Translations under genes and position numbers: made by a program
NCBI GenBank assembly: GCA_046155815.1
Contig: JBJXFY010000292.1
Location: forward strand, 1-22,823
Length of the DNA: 22,823 nucleotides
Source of the DNA: JBJXFY01 sp046155815
GTDB lineage: Bacteria > Verrucomicrobiota > Verrucomicrobiia > Limisphaerales > CAIMTB01
Direction of reading: 5' to 3'
Notes under the pieces: model-generated
Told to the model about the DNA's origin: nothing
Database searches by the model: none
The model's input: only the letters and a program-made list of their open reading frames with translations
Shown: piece by piece, positions 1 through 7,862 of the stretch
Layout of the letters: each line of letters starts with the position of its first letter
How positions within the stretch are numbered: position 1 is the stretch's first letter

Positions 1-1
1 G

Positions 2-589
2 GCGGCGCTCGCGGCGGCCACTAAGGCCACGGCGCTGCTGCTGGCACCCCTCGTCCTAGGCCGGGCCGGCCGCACGGGTTGGGCCGCGGGCGTGGCGCTG
101 CTGGCGGCGCTGTATGTCCCGTTTCTGCTGCAGGGCGGGCTGGCGGAGTTCACCGGCCTGCGCGCAATGGGCGCGGAGTGGGAGTTCAACTCCGGCGTCT
201 TTGGCCTCGTGCAGGCCCTGGCCGGGACGCCGGCCGCGCGCGCCGTGAGCGCGGCGGGCATGCTGGCCGTGTGGGCCTGGATGTGCCGCCGCGCGTTCGG
301 CGGGACGGGCGCCGCCCTGACCGTGCCGTGGGTGGTGGCGGGCTGGCTGGTCTTCTCGCCGGTGGTGAATCCTTGGTACGTCCTGTGGCTCCTGCCGTGG
401 GTGGCTTTGCGCTGGACGTCGGTCGGACTCACCGCGCTCGGGGCCGTGACCGTGGCGCATGTCACCTACGGCAACCTCGGCCTCGGCGGCGGCGGCGTTC
501 ATGAACACCCCGGCTGGGTCCGGCCGCTGGAGTACGGAATGATCGCGGCGGCGGCGCTGTGGACAGTGGCGGGCCGGCTTCGCAAGTGA
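2..589 (+). CDS. C-terminal part of a DUF2029/GT87-type membrane mannosyltransferase (5' end outside window)
   Basis: The frame is open from the window edge to a TGA at 587-589, so about 195 C-terminal residues are visible. They form successive hydrophobic segments with short basic loops. The start of the visible part reads ATKATALLLAPLVL, like the 'K-x-T/P-LLLAP' segment of DUF2029/GT87 polytopic glycosyltransferases. Near the end NPWYVLWLLPWVAL matches the 'NPWYxLWLLPF' segment typical of this family. Such proteins transfer mannose or another hexose from a polyprenyl-phosphate sugar on the outer side of the cytoplasmic membrane. A GTG at 92 lies in frame, but it falls inside the membrane domain and is unlikely to be the true start. 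The family call is based on motif resemblance; donor and acceptor cannot be read from this fragment. Confidence 0.75.
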   Translation, partial: AALAAATKATALLLAPLVLGRAGRTGWAAGVALLAALYVPFLLQGGLAEFTGLRAMGAEWEFNSGVFGLVQALAGTPAARAVSAAGMLAVWAWMCRRAFGGTGAALTVPWVVAGWLVFSPVVNPWYVLWLLPWVALRWTSVGLTALGAVTVAHVTYGNLGLGGGGVHEHPGWVRPLEYGMIAAAALWTVAGRLRK

Positions 590-593
590 GTGG

Positions 594-731
594 GTAGCGC
601 AGGCTGCGCACCCTGCTGTTTTGCAGGTTGGCAACCTGCGAAGCGGCCGCCGCAAAGAAGCAGCTTCCTCTGGCTACGCCGCCCCGGCCGGCTGCAAGCC
701 GGCGATGCGGCAGCCTCCAAGCCTGCGCTAC
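594..731. repeat. MITE/REP-like palindromic repeat, copy 1
   Basis: This 138-bp non-coding element begins with GTAGCGCAGGCT (594-605) and ends with its exact reverse complement AGCCTGCGCTAC (720-731). Inside are the palindromic GCAGGTTGGCAACCTGC and the hairpin GCCGGCT-GCA-AGCCGGC. A 31-bp stretch at 683-713 recurs exactly at 1000-1030 in copy 2, and the flanking parts are imperfectly repeated too. It begins five bases after the stop codon of the upstream gene. It encodes nothing recognisable. Confidence 0.75.
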
Positions 732-935
732 GCGACGAGGCGTCGCCGCCACGGGACCGCGCCCGCCCCGGGCGCCGTTTCCCGCGCCCCGCGGGAAACA
801 CCGGGCGCACTGGGTTGCCACGAAGATCCCGGTGCTTCGCGCGCAGCGGAGGCCGGCCGCGGGGCGCGTCCGGCCACGCCCGGGGCGGGGGTGCTCCCCG
901 CCGGCCCCGTGCTGCCGGCATCCTGCCGGCACTCC
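732..935. other. Non-coding spacer with a 10-bp perfect hairpin
   Basis: This is the stretch between the two repeat copies. No credible gene is present. It contains a perfect hairpin at 777-799, GTTTCCCGCG-CCC-CGCGGGAAAC, with no T-run beside it, and TGCCGGCA-TCC-TGCCGGCA near 913-931. The hairpins resemble repetitive extragenic palindromes rather than an intrinsic terminator. Confidence 0.5.
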
Positions 936-1048
936 GTAGCGCAGGCTGGCAGCTTGCGAAACGTCCGCCGTAAAGAAGCAGCTTCTTCCAGCGACGCAGC
1001 CCGGCCGGCTGCAAGCCGGCGATGCGGCAGATTACCAATCCGCACTAC
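936..1048. repeat. MITE/REP-like palindromic repeat, copy 2
   Basis: This second copy of the element at 594-731 is about 113 bp long. It starts with the same GTAGCGCAGGCT (936-947), shares the exact 31-bp core (1000-1030), and ends in a degenerate inverted terminus, ATCCGCACTAC, at 1038-1048. It lacks about 25 bases near the left end that copy 1 has. It lies directly downstream of the stop codon of the minus-strand beta-barrel gene. Confidence 0.7.
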
Positions 1049-1057
1049 AGTCCGGGA

Positions 1058-1912
1058 TCACCGCCCGCCGAAGGGCAGTGACACCGCGAAGCCGAGGATC
1101 AGCTTGTCGCCCGTGTTCCGCCCATCAATGGACTTGGCCACCGTGACGGCATACCGGCGGTCGCCGGCGTCGCGGTAGGACACGCTGCCCTCGAAGAGCT
1201 GGTTGATCTCCTTCAGCGCCGGAAAGCCTGATTCTTCGCCCGCGCCCGGATTGAAGCCCGGACCGCCGATGTCGAGGCCGTCCAACCCTTCGATGTGACG
1301 GTAGCCCGCCGACACCGTGACCGGGCCGATCTTTTGATAGACACCGATGGCGGCGAGAAAATCATCAGGCGCCGGGTTGCCACGGACGCGGTAGCCGATG
1401 TCACCCCAGGTACCGAAGCCGCTGCCGCCGAACTCTTTCGCCACCATGAACTGCGCCTCGAGGCCCCACACGCCGTCGCCGGGGGCGAAGGGCGTGTTCT
1501 CGTCGTAGTTGCCGGGAATCACGCCGCCGAGGCGCACCGCGGTGGTGGGCCACCACTCGCCGGGCCGCTCCTGGGACAGGCCGTAGCGCAGGCCGATCAG
1601 GGTGTCGGCGATGCCGTCGTCCGAGGCGCCGCCAAAGGCATCCGTGTCCGTGCCGGTGTAGCCGACGGCCGCGTCGAGCGCGAGCGCGCCGATCAGGCCG
1701 TACTCCATCGCGAGGTAGCCGGTGTACTGGTCGAGTGACTTGCCGTTGGGCGGGTTGTCCACCTTGGTCTCGCCCATCCAGAACGAGTCAAAGGAAGACC
1801 AGGCAAAAACCGGGGTGGCGATGAACCGGCCCTCGGCCGGCAGCCACGCGGAGTGGGAGAAGGCCGGGGCCGCGGCGAGCACCAGCGGCAGGGCGAGCAG
1901 GGATTTTCTCAT
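1058..1912 (-). CDS. Putative outer-membrane beta-barrel protein (284 aa)
   Basis: The ATG at 1912 begins a clear signal peptide, MRKSLLALPLVLAAAPAFS. The open frame continues further upstream, but that part overlaps the neighbouring gene in another frame and does not look like a protein. The mature part alternates short glycine- and aromatic-rich strands (for example YTGYLAMEYGLIGALALDAAVGY and VTVSAGYRH) with acidic loops, which fits an outer-membrane barrel of the MetA-pathway or transporter type (PF13557-like). The C-terminus ends FAVSLPFGGR rather than in a canonical terminal aromatic residue. It is the last gene of a minus-strand cluster, 16 bp after the small secreted protein and downstream of the haloperoxidase. 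Transport of a small molecule is possible but is only inference. Confidence 0.7.
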   Translation of the reverse strand: MRKSLLALPLVLAAAPAFSHSAWLPAEGRFIATPVFAWSSFDSFWMGETKVDNPPNGKSLDQYTGYLAMEYGLIGALALDAAVGYTGTDTDAFGGASDDGIADTLIGLRYGLSQERPGEWWPTTAVRLGGVIPGNYDENTPFAPGDGVWGLEAQFMVAKEFGGSGFGTWGDIGYRVRGNPAPDDFLAAIGVYQKIGPVTVSAGYRHIEGLDGLDIGGPGFNPGAGEESGFPALKEINQLFEGSVSYRDAGDRRYAVTVAKSIDGRNTGDKLILGFAVSLPFGGR

Positions 1913-1928
1913 GAGTGAGTGGGGGGAA

Positions 1929-2282
1929 TCAGCGGCTGAAACGGCTGTTGACGTAGGTTTCCAGCCCGGCGAGCTGCTGTTCCGACAGCTTTCCGGCCAG
2001 GCCGGGGAGTGATTTCTTCTTCGCGGTCCGTTCCGGCAGGAGGCCCTGCAGGCGCTCGAGGCGCGGGCGTTGCGCCGACGCGTCGGCCGTGGCGGTGAGC
2101 GGCACATCGCCGTTGAACACTTTCTTGCCAAGCGAGTAGCCTTCGCGGTCCGCGGCGCGGGCCTCCTGGGCCGGCGAGCGGGGGGCACTGGGGATGTAGC
2201 TGCCGGAGGCGAGGGCCGACGGCGCGAGCAGGCACGCGGCGGCGGTCAGGCCGGCGAGCCATGTGGATATGTTGGGTCTCAT
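1929..2282 (-). CDS. Small secreted protein, possibly a heme-less cytochrome c-like fold (117 aa)
   Basis: The ATG at 2282 begins a signal peptide, with a hydrophobic stretch LAGLTAAACLLAPSALAS and probable cleavage near residue 26. The mature part has the pattern EGYSLGKKVFNGDVPL in the first half and LPGLAGKLSEQQLAGLETYV near the C-terminus. That is the order expected at the two ends of a mono-heme cytochrome c domain, but there is no CxxCH, so no covalent heme site is visible. This resemblance is weak and is inference. It lies between the haloperoxidase (114 bp upstream) and the beta-barrel gene (16 bp downstream) on the same strand and was probably cotranscribed with them. No function can be assigned. 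Confidence 0.6.
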   Translation of the reverse strand: MRPNISTWLAGLTAAACLLAPSALASGSYIPSAPRSPAQEARAADREGYSLGKKVFNGDVPLTATADASAQRPRLERLQGLLPERTAKKKSLPGLAGKLSEQQLAGLETYVNSRFSR

Positions 2283-2396
2283 GTGGTTTTACTGCGAATT
2301 GGCGAGGATGATGACCTGTACGGGTGGGCGCAATGAGTTCACGCAGGCGTGGCTCGGGATGTTGAAGGGGCGGGCGGGCGGTTTCTTCCCGGGAAC

Positions 2397-3840
2397 TCAG
2401 CGGGCAACCGCCTGGTAAAAGCGTGCCCCGGCCGGCGGGTTGGTGTCCGTAAAGGTGGCGCGGTCCGTCGGCGAGGAGACGGTGGCGATGGGGGTCCAGT
2501 TCACGAGGTCGGACGAGGCGTGGATGACGTAGGGCCGGTTCGGCTCGACGGTGACCTCCAGCTCCCGTGCGCCGGTGGTGGCGCGGATGTGGGTGAACAC
2601 CGCCGCCTGCAGCGGCACCAGGAAGTGGGCGAGCACCTGCTGGCCGATCAGCGTGCCGCACGCCTGCGCGTGCAGGTTGGCCGAGGGCCAGTGGATGCCA
2701 CCGAAGATGCGGCTGATGCCTGCCTCGTCCGCCGCGGCGCTGAAGCCGGCGTAGTTCCGCGTCACGCCCGGCAAGCCGTCGGAGGTCGTGGTGAACGCGA
2801 TGGCGTCGGTGCCAAAAAATCCCGCCAGCACCGTGGCCGAGGAGCGACTGAAGGTGCTGTGGCCGGAGGAGTATTCCGGGAAGGGCGGCGTGGCGATGAG
2901 CGGCGTCCAGGCTGGGTCTCCGACGGTTTCGGGATTGCCGTCGTTGTCCGCCTCGCGCACGGCGGTGATGGGGCGCCAGAGGTTGTAGGCGTACTTGGCA
3001 TCCCAGCAGGCGATGGCGGAATCGGCGGTGGCCAAGTTGAGCAGCGCGAAGAGGCGGGCGTTTTCCGCCAGCGTCAGGCTGCGCGCCGTGGCGACGTCCT
3101 GCGCGATCACGTTCCAGTGACCGGGCGGGGTCGCGGTGCCGCCGCCGTCGGCCCAGAACAGGGCCACTTCCGTCTGGTTGGGGGTGCGCACGGTGCTGTT
3201 CGCAGCGCCGTACTGCTTCACCGTCTCGAACTCGTAGGAATACGCGGCGGTGTTCAGCGCGGGCGGCGGCTGCGGGCGGAACTGGTCGCCGGACACCATC
3301 GTGAAGGGCCGCACCAGTCCCCAGCCGGGTAGGAGCGCGGGGGCGCTGGCCGGGGGGGGTGGGCCGCCATTCGCCGGGGTCCGTGCCGGGCGTGTAGGGC
3401 ACGACATTGGTCGCGCCGTCGCCGGCGCGCAACGCGAGCAGGCTGGCGGCGACGCTCTGACCCCAGGCCACGCCGGCGTCGCGCGCCGCCGCGTTGGTGA
3501 CGGCGGCGAGCTGCGCGCCGTAGAGCGCGGTGAAGTTCGTGGCAGGAAAGAGGGCGGACAGCGCGGCGTTGGCCGCGGCAGCCACGGCGGCCTCGGGCGA
3601 GGTGCCGGCGGGCGCGAGCGCGGTTACGAAGTAGGGCCGGTGCGCACGCTGGATGCCGTTCACCGCGTCAAACACGGCGGCGTGGGTGATGGCGAGCGCG
3701 CGGGAGGCGGCGGGCGGGTTGGCGCGCGTGAAGCGGATGGCGTTCAGCGCGGCACGGTTCCACTCGATCACCGGGTCGGCCGCCAGCACGGGCAGCGCGG
3801 TCGCGGAAACCAAGCCAAGGAGCCAAGTCGAAGTACGCAT
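2397..3840 (-). CDS. Vanadium-dependent haloperoxidase / PAP2-family secreted protein, split by a frameshift
   Basis: The N-terminal half reads from ATG 3840 with a signal peptide (MRTSTWLLGLVSATALPVLA). It continues in frame to the G8 tract at 3352-3359, and the C-terminal half continues in a different frame to 2397. Removing one G restores GEWRPTPPASAPALLPGWG and one protein of about 480 residues. In the repaired protein the vanadate-pocket residues are present: K282 and R289 in KYAYNLWRP, S325-G326-H327 in SSGHS, and R377 and H383 in RIFGGIHW. The spacings K to R (7) and R to H (6) equal those of chloroperoxidases. The last 50 residues form a module with DLVNWTPIAT and RFYQAV that is common at the ends of secreted Verrucomicrobial proteins. 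Either halide oxidation or phosphatase activity is possible. The break may be a sequencing or assembly error or a real mutation. Confidence 0.85.
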
Positions 3841-4010
3841 GGGGTGATGCAGCGCAGCATGCGGAGGCCGACACTTGAAATGATGCGAGGGCGGGACGGT
3901 CCGATTCCGGGGCGGGACATGCCCAAACGCGGGCGAAAGATGAGCCATTCTTGCCATTTGCCGTGTCAGTTTCGGGGTGAAGCCGCCGCTGCCTCGAAGA
4001 GGGCAGGCGC

Positions 4011-4047
4011 AAAAATGAAGCCGCGGATTCCGGGTGGAATCCGCGGC
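4011..4047 (-). terminator. Rho-independent terminator of the PEP-CTERM/DUF4331 unit
   Basis: A perfect 12-bp stem (4020-4031 with 4036-4047, GCCGCGGATTCC and its complement) has a 4-base loop. Read on the minus strand it is followed by TTCATTTTT. It begins 39 bases after the DUF4331 stop codon. Confidence 0.85.
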
Positions 4048-4085
4048 CTGGGAGTGACGGGAACGACGGCAAGGCGGAGCCTCGC

Positions 4086-5558
4086 TTACGGCGCGGAGCG
4101 CTGGGTCACGGTCGGCCCGGCGTGCGGCGTGCCGAGGTAGGGGAACACCTGGTTGTAGAGCTGGTCGTTGGCGTGGATGTTGTCGCCCACGAGCGTGATC
4201 GAAGAGTAAGTCGGGCCGCTGGCGACCGCGGTCAGGGCGATGTCCACGGTGTCGTCACCGGGCCGGCGGCCGTTGGGCCAGCCGCCGCTGTTCGCGGCCC
4301 CGGTAGTCGTATCGCCGCCGATGAAGCCGAGGCGATGGAAGCCCGCCTGCCCCGGCAGCTTCACGGGATCGGTGCGGGTGTCCACGCGGATCACGTCGGG
4401 GATGTAGACAGCCGCCAGGTCGGCGCGGCCGGTGGTCACGAAGCTCGTGCCGTACACGAAGTTGAGCAGCGCGGCCACCTCGGGGTTCTCCGCGTAGGTC
4501 TTGTGCTTCGTGGCGTCGGCGGCGGGGCTGGTGCGGTTGTAGCCGTCCTTGTCCTTGAGCGCGACCAGCACCTCGTTGAAGAGCGGGTTCGCGAGGCGGT
4601 TCACCTGCACGAGCGGGCCGGAGTTGATGGCCTTGCCGCCGGTGCTGCGGATGGTGATGCGCGGCCGGCTGACCGCGGCGTACACGCCCACGCCGCTGGC
4701 CGCGCCGAAGAACGGCGAGGTGTAGGCGATGCTCGGCAGGTCGCTCACCGGGATTTGCAGGCCGAAGCTCAGCACGTTGAAGCCCTGGAAGCCATCCACG
4801 CCGTCGCCGCCCTGGCCGAGCGTGCCGTCGGTGCCGAGGATGCGCGGGTCGAGCAGGTCAAAAATGCCCGGAGTGTCGGCAAAAAATCCGTCCTCGCGCG
4901 GCCCGGCCCACACGGCCTCGCCGCTGCCGAGCACCTGCACGCCCTGCCTGGTCAGGCTGTCGAGCCCGGCGAAGTCCGTCGCACCGGAAATCGCCTTGCC
5001 GGTGGTCGGGTCGTTGTACGCGGGCGTGGTGCGCTTGCCGACGTTGGGCGGCGGCACCTTCAGCCCGGTGCCGACGCTCGAGTTGTTCTTCTTCACCGAG
5101 TAGGTCTGGGTGAAGTTCTGCTGCGCGTCGCCGATGGTCGTGATCGGGCCGGCGGCCGTGCCGAGACCGTAGGAGAGGATCGTGCCCGTGTTCTTCAGCC
5201 CGGGCCCGGCCTGCGGGTTGACGGAGCTGAACTGGAAGTCATACCGGGTGAGGCTCGCGCCAGTGACCGGATCGGCGATGTGGATGGAGTACACCGCATC
5301 ATCCGCGAAGCGCTCGTAGATCACGCCGTCGCCGGGCTCGGAGAAGGGGCGGACGGAGACGATGACGTTGAGCACCTTCTGGCCGGGGCTGTCGTACCGC
5401 GTGCCGATGAAGGCGTACACGTCGGTGAGGTTGGCCTGCGGGTCCTGCTTGATGAGCGGGGCGTCGCTGTGGCTGGAGGCGAGGAGCGCCGGGGCGCCCA
5501 GCAGGGCGGCGGCGGTGATGAGGCCCGTGACGGGCCGGAGGTGTGTAATGAATTTCAT
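4086..5558 (-). CDS. DUF4331 secreted protein (490 aa)
   Basis: The ATG at 5558 begins a signal peptide with a hydrophobic core ITAAALLGAPALLA, probably cut before SSHSDAP. The start of the mature protein, SSHSDAPLIKQDPQANLTDVY, is the hallmark opening of the DUF4331 family (PF14224), as are the FAxDxVYxIxI-type strand and the VQVNRLANPLFNEVLV segment near the middle. Length is normal for the family. Its biochemical role is unknown; members are exported and often sit beside surface-protein genes. It follows the PEP-CTERM gene by 56 bp on the same strand and ends before a strong terminator. The 5' leader contains CCACTCACTCCC, similar to the leader of the beta-barrel gene at 1912. Confidence 0.9.
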   Translation of the reverse strand: MKFITHLRPVTGLITAAALLGAPALLASSHSDAPLIKQDPQANLTDVYAFIGTRYDSPGQKVLNVIVSVRPFSEPGDGVIYERFADDAVYSIHIADPVTGASLTRYDFQFSSVNPQAGPGLKNTGTILSYGLGTAAGPITTIGDAQQNFTQTYSVKKNNSSVGTGLKVPPPNVGKRTTPAYNDPTTGKAISGATDFAGLDSLTRQGVQVLGSGEAVWAGPREDGFFADTPGIFDLLDPRILGTDGTLGQGGDGVDGFQGFNVLSFGLQIPVSDLPSIAYTSPFFGAASGVGVYAAVSRPRITIRSTGGKAINSGPLVQVNRLANPLFNEVLVALKDKDGYNRTSPAADATKHKTYAENPEVAALLNFVYGTSFVTTGRADLAAVYIPDVIRVDTRTDPVKLPGQAGFHRLGFIGGDTTTGAANSGGWPNGRRPGDDTVDIALTAVASGPTYSSITLVGDNIHANDQLYNQVFPYLGTPHAGPTVTQRSAP

Positions 5559-5614
5559 GGCGGAAAGGACGGGAGTGAGTGGTTGGATAGGAAGGCGGCG
5601 GTGGCTCAGCAGAT

Positions 5615-6130
5615 TCAGCGGACGACAAAGCGGCGGCGGAACGCGACGAGGGCGAGGCTGCCCAGCGCGGCGCCCGCCACGACCGTGCCGGCCTCCGGCA
5701 CGATCCGGACGTTGACGTTCCCGGTGAACTCGCGGCCCAGCGGGTCCAGCGCGACGAACACGTCGAAGAACGATGACGGCCCGGACAGGCTCTCGAAGCT
5801 GAAGAAGCCCGCCGACGTGCCCGCCGTGAAGGACAGCGAGTCCTCCACGAAATCCACGAGGCCGAGGCCGTCGTCGTATCCCGCCATGAAGCCGGCGGGG
5901 GCGGCGAGCGTGGAGGTCATCAGCGCGTCGCCCAGCGGCGCGTTGTAGATCGTGACGAGCAGGAAGTCGTCCGGCCCGGGGTTGTTGACGGTGAAGTCAT
6001 AACGGAACGAGCCGCCGAGCGGCTCGACGAGGGCGTCCACGCTGAGCTGTGCGCGGGCGGCCGGGATGGCGGCCAGCACGAGCGCGGCCAGCGCGCCGCC
6101 GGCGAGGGTTCTGCTGTGGTCGGTCTTCAT
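5615..6130 (-). CDS. PEP-CTERM sorted exported protein (171 aa)
   Basis: The protein has an N-terminal signal peptide (hydrophobic GGALAALVLAAIPAARA, residues 11-27) and a C-terminal sorting tail. The tail starts VPEAG at residue 144, continues with a hydrophobic helix (TVVAGAALGSLALVAF) and ends in RRRFVVR. This is the tripartite PEP-CTERM signal handled by exosortase, which would release or anchor the protein at the outer surface, often with exopolysaccharide. The middle is a non-enzymatic, aromatic and glycine-rich beta-type domain with no named family that I recognise. No exosortase gene is in the window. It is the first gene of a likely two-gene unit with DUF4331. Confidence 0.85.
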   Translation of the reverse strand: MKTDHSRTLAGGALAALVLAAIPAARAQLSVDALVEPLGGSFRYDFTVNNPGPDDFLLVTIYNAPLGDALMTSTLAAPAGFMAGYDDGLGLVDFVEDSLSFTAGTSAGFFSFESLSGPSSFFDVFVALDPLGREFTGNVNVRIVPEAGTVVAGAALGSLALVAFRRRFVVR

Positions 6131-6337
6131 GGAATCAGGATTCGTGAGGACGGAACCGGCCTTGGTGGCGGCCTTCTCAGGGCCCGCCGGCAGGTCCGGA
6201 ATGCGTCATCTTCCGGGATTACGCCGCGCCGCGGAAAACGGATGCACGAGGGGAGAACTTCCGGTGGATGGCGCGCCGCTGGTTTTGCCCTGGGCCCCCG
6301 GCTATTCGGCCGGCGTGCCCGCCACCCTGACCATCCG

Positions 6338-6988
6338 CTACAAGACGGCCCCGGGCCCACCGGGGTCCGGCCACGGAACGAGGAGCATCTCGTTGGTTGG
6401 GGTCGTGATGCTGGCGGGCGGGCTGGACAGGTCGGTCAACGGCACCAGCTCGAACACCGAGACGCTGACCACTGGGAGGACGTGATGCCGCGTTGGGGGC
6501 AGGCCGAGTTCCCCTCCGGCAACGGCTTTCAGAAGGCCGGCGCAGATCGCCGACCATGCCTGCAACCGCCCGGCGTTCTCATTGCGGCTCAAGAACGCCC
6601 GCCCCCGCAGATGCTGCTCGTTCCATTTGAAGGACAGCTCGGCCTGCCAGCGGCACCGGTGAAGTCCGGCGACGGCCTCCCGCCGGGCAAGCCGCAGGAA
6701 GTCAAAGCAACCGAAATCCAGCACGCATGTGACCCCGGACTGGAGCGGGAGCTGATCGAGCCATCGTAAGATCGCGAACCTCGCCTCGGTCACGGCGGCC
6801 CAAGCGGGGGCGACGACCAGCGCACTTTGGTCCCGAGGGGCGTTGGCGTGGGCGAGATTGTCGCGTTTCAGCCGAATGCGTGAACCCGCCCCATCGCCGC
6901 GGGCGGGGCCCGCATTGAAACGGACGACCAGGTCGCGCAACCCCTTACGCCCCGTGAGTCGCACGAGGCAGAGCGTCAGAAAAATGGT
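6338..6988 (-). pseudogene. Decayed IS4-family transposase remnant
   Basis: Read on the minus strand, the frame begins with FLTLCLVRLTGRKGLRDLV, like the N-terminal segment of IS4-type transposases ('LxQLTxRESLRDIE'). It is followed by a segment like 'VSRSTLADANE'. A piece LDQLPLQSGVTCVLDFGCFD corresponds to 'DLLPLEPGAFYVMDRGYLDF' around a catalytic aspartate. Then, after a gap of roughly 100 missing residues, RCRWQAELSFKWNEQHLRGR matches 'YRQRWQVELFFKWIKQHLRIK', which carries the catalytic Glu of the YREK-type region, followed by SENA-type and VFELVPLTDL sequences. At about 217 residues it is far below the usual 380 or so, and internal parts are lost, so it should be inactive. No terminal inverted repeats or target duplication were identified. 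Confidence 0.7.
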
Positions 6989-7293
6989 CGCCGGCCGGGA
7001 GGGGGCGTGGCCGGGGCGGCGGCGGGAAGCGCGCGCCAGGAGGGGTAAAATCCTGCGGGTGCAGGACAGACATGACCTGGACGAACACGGGGCCGAAACC
7101 GGACATCCCGCCGCCTTATGCGGTAGCCGCGGCCAACTCGATCACCCGCACAGATCCCGGCCTGGCCCTGCCAACACCGGCCCTTCTGGACGAACCGACT
7201 CTCATTGCATGGACGGCACGCCGGACCCCTGCCGCCGTCATCCCCCGCGCCCGCCCACCGTTCCCTCCGTGGCTGCGGCCCGGCGCCCCGGGT
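6989..7293. other. Non-coding stretch, no recognisable feature
   Basis: This lies between the transposase remnant and the small membrane-protein gene. Short frames exist on both strands but have no family motif, and their composition is random-looking (Pro/Arg-rich). It may include further eroded insertion-sequence DNA; I see nothing specific in it. Confidence 0.4.
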
Positions 7294-7767
7294 TCACAGT
7301 GCGTTGCAGGGTGATGTGCCCGGCTCACTCCCGCCGGCGCGCGTCCAACATTCCCGCTGCACCCACGCCAGCGCGACCAGCGTCCCGCAGAAGTACATGA
7401 AGAGCTGGTGCGCGCCGGTGAACTCGCCGGTGAGCCATTGCCCCAGCCCGAGTTGCACGAAGACGAAGAGGCTCCACACCAACATGGCCAGCAGCCATCG
7501 CGGCTCGCGCCGGGCGAGGAACTCGCCGCGGAGGAGGGCGACCGCGGCAAGCGTGAAGGCCGCCAGTTCCGACACCGTCAGCAGCCAAAAGGAAACCGTG
7601 ACGCCGGGAAAGGTGGCGAGCCAGGTGCCGGCGAACTTCTCGGTCATCCACGCCGGCCGGCCGGTGCGGAGTTTCGCCAGCCCGGTGACGCCCCAGACCA
7701 TGAGAAAGAGCAGGTTGATGGCCAGCAGCGCACCCCGGCGCATCCAAAGGTCGAAGGCGTGGTTCAT
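7294..7767 (-). CDS. Small four-helix integral membrane protein, DoxX-like (157 aa)
   Basis: The ATG at 7767 gives a protein with four predicted membrane helices at about residues 13-31, 57-79, 90-109 and 118-136. The open frame extends further upstream, but that part overlaps the transketolase coding region in another frame. The pattern FLMVWGVTGLAKLRTGRPAW with a following WLATFPG segment resembles small DoxX/MauE-type quinone-linked membrane proteins, but no diagnostic residue is decisive. The C-terminal tail is short and hydrophilic. It starts 95 bp after the transketolase stop on the same strand and could be cotranscribed with it. Function is unassigned. Confidence 0.6.
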   Translation of the reverse strand: MNHAFDLWMRRGALLAINLLFLMVWGVTGLAKLRTGRPAWMTEKFAGTWLATFPGVTVSFWLLTVSELAAFTLAAVALLRGEFLARREPRWLLAMLVWSLFVFVQLGLGQWLTGEFTGAHQLFMYFCGTLVALAWVQRECWTRAGGSEPGTSPCNAL

Positions 7768-7862
7768 GGAGGCAGGGCAAGCATCCGAGCCCGCAAGCCA
7801 GGGCGCGAGCGGAATGTCGGGAGACCCTTCGCGGCGGCGGCGCCTTGTCGGCCCAGCGGCAG

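Noticed and set aside
590..1057. CRISPR array
   Set aside because: Only two imperfect copies of a long palindromic element with no regular spacers; this is a REP/MITE-type repeat.
4122..5948. Long plus-strand open frame opposite the DUF4331 and PEP-CTERM genes
   Set aside because: It is the antisense shadow of two well-supported genes; its translation is Val/Gly/Arg/His-rich without any family motif.
7072..7314. Possible 80-residue plus-strand protein
   Set aside because: Random-looking Pro/Ala composition, no ribosome site, and it runs into the end of a real gene on the other strand.
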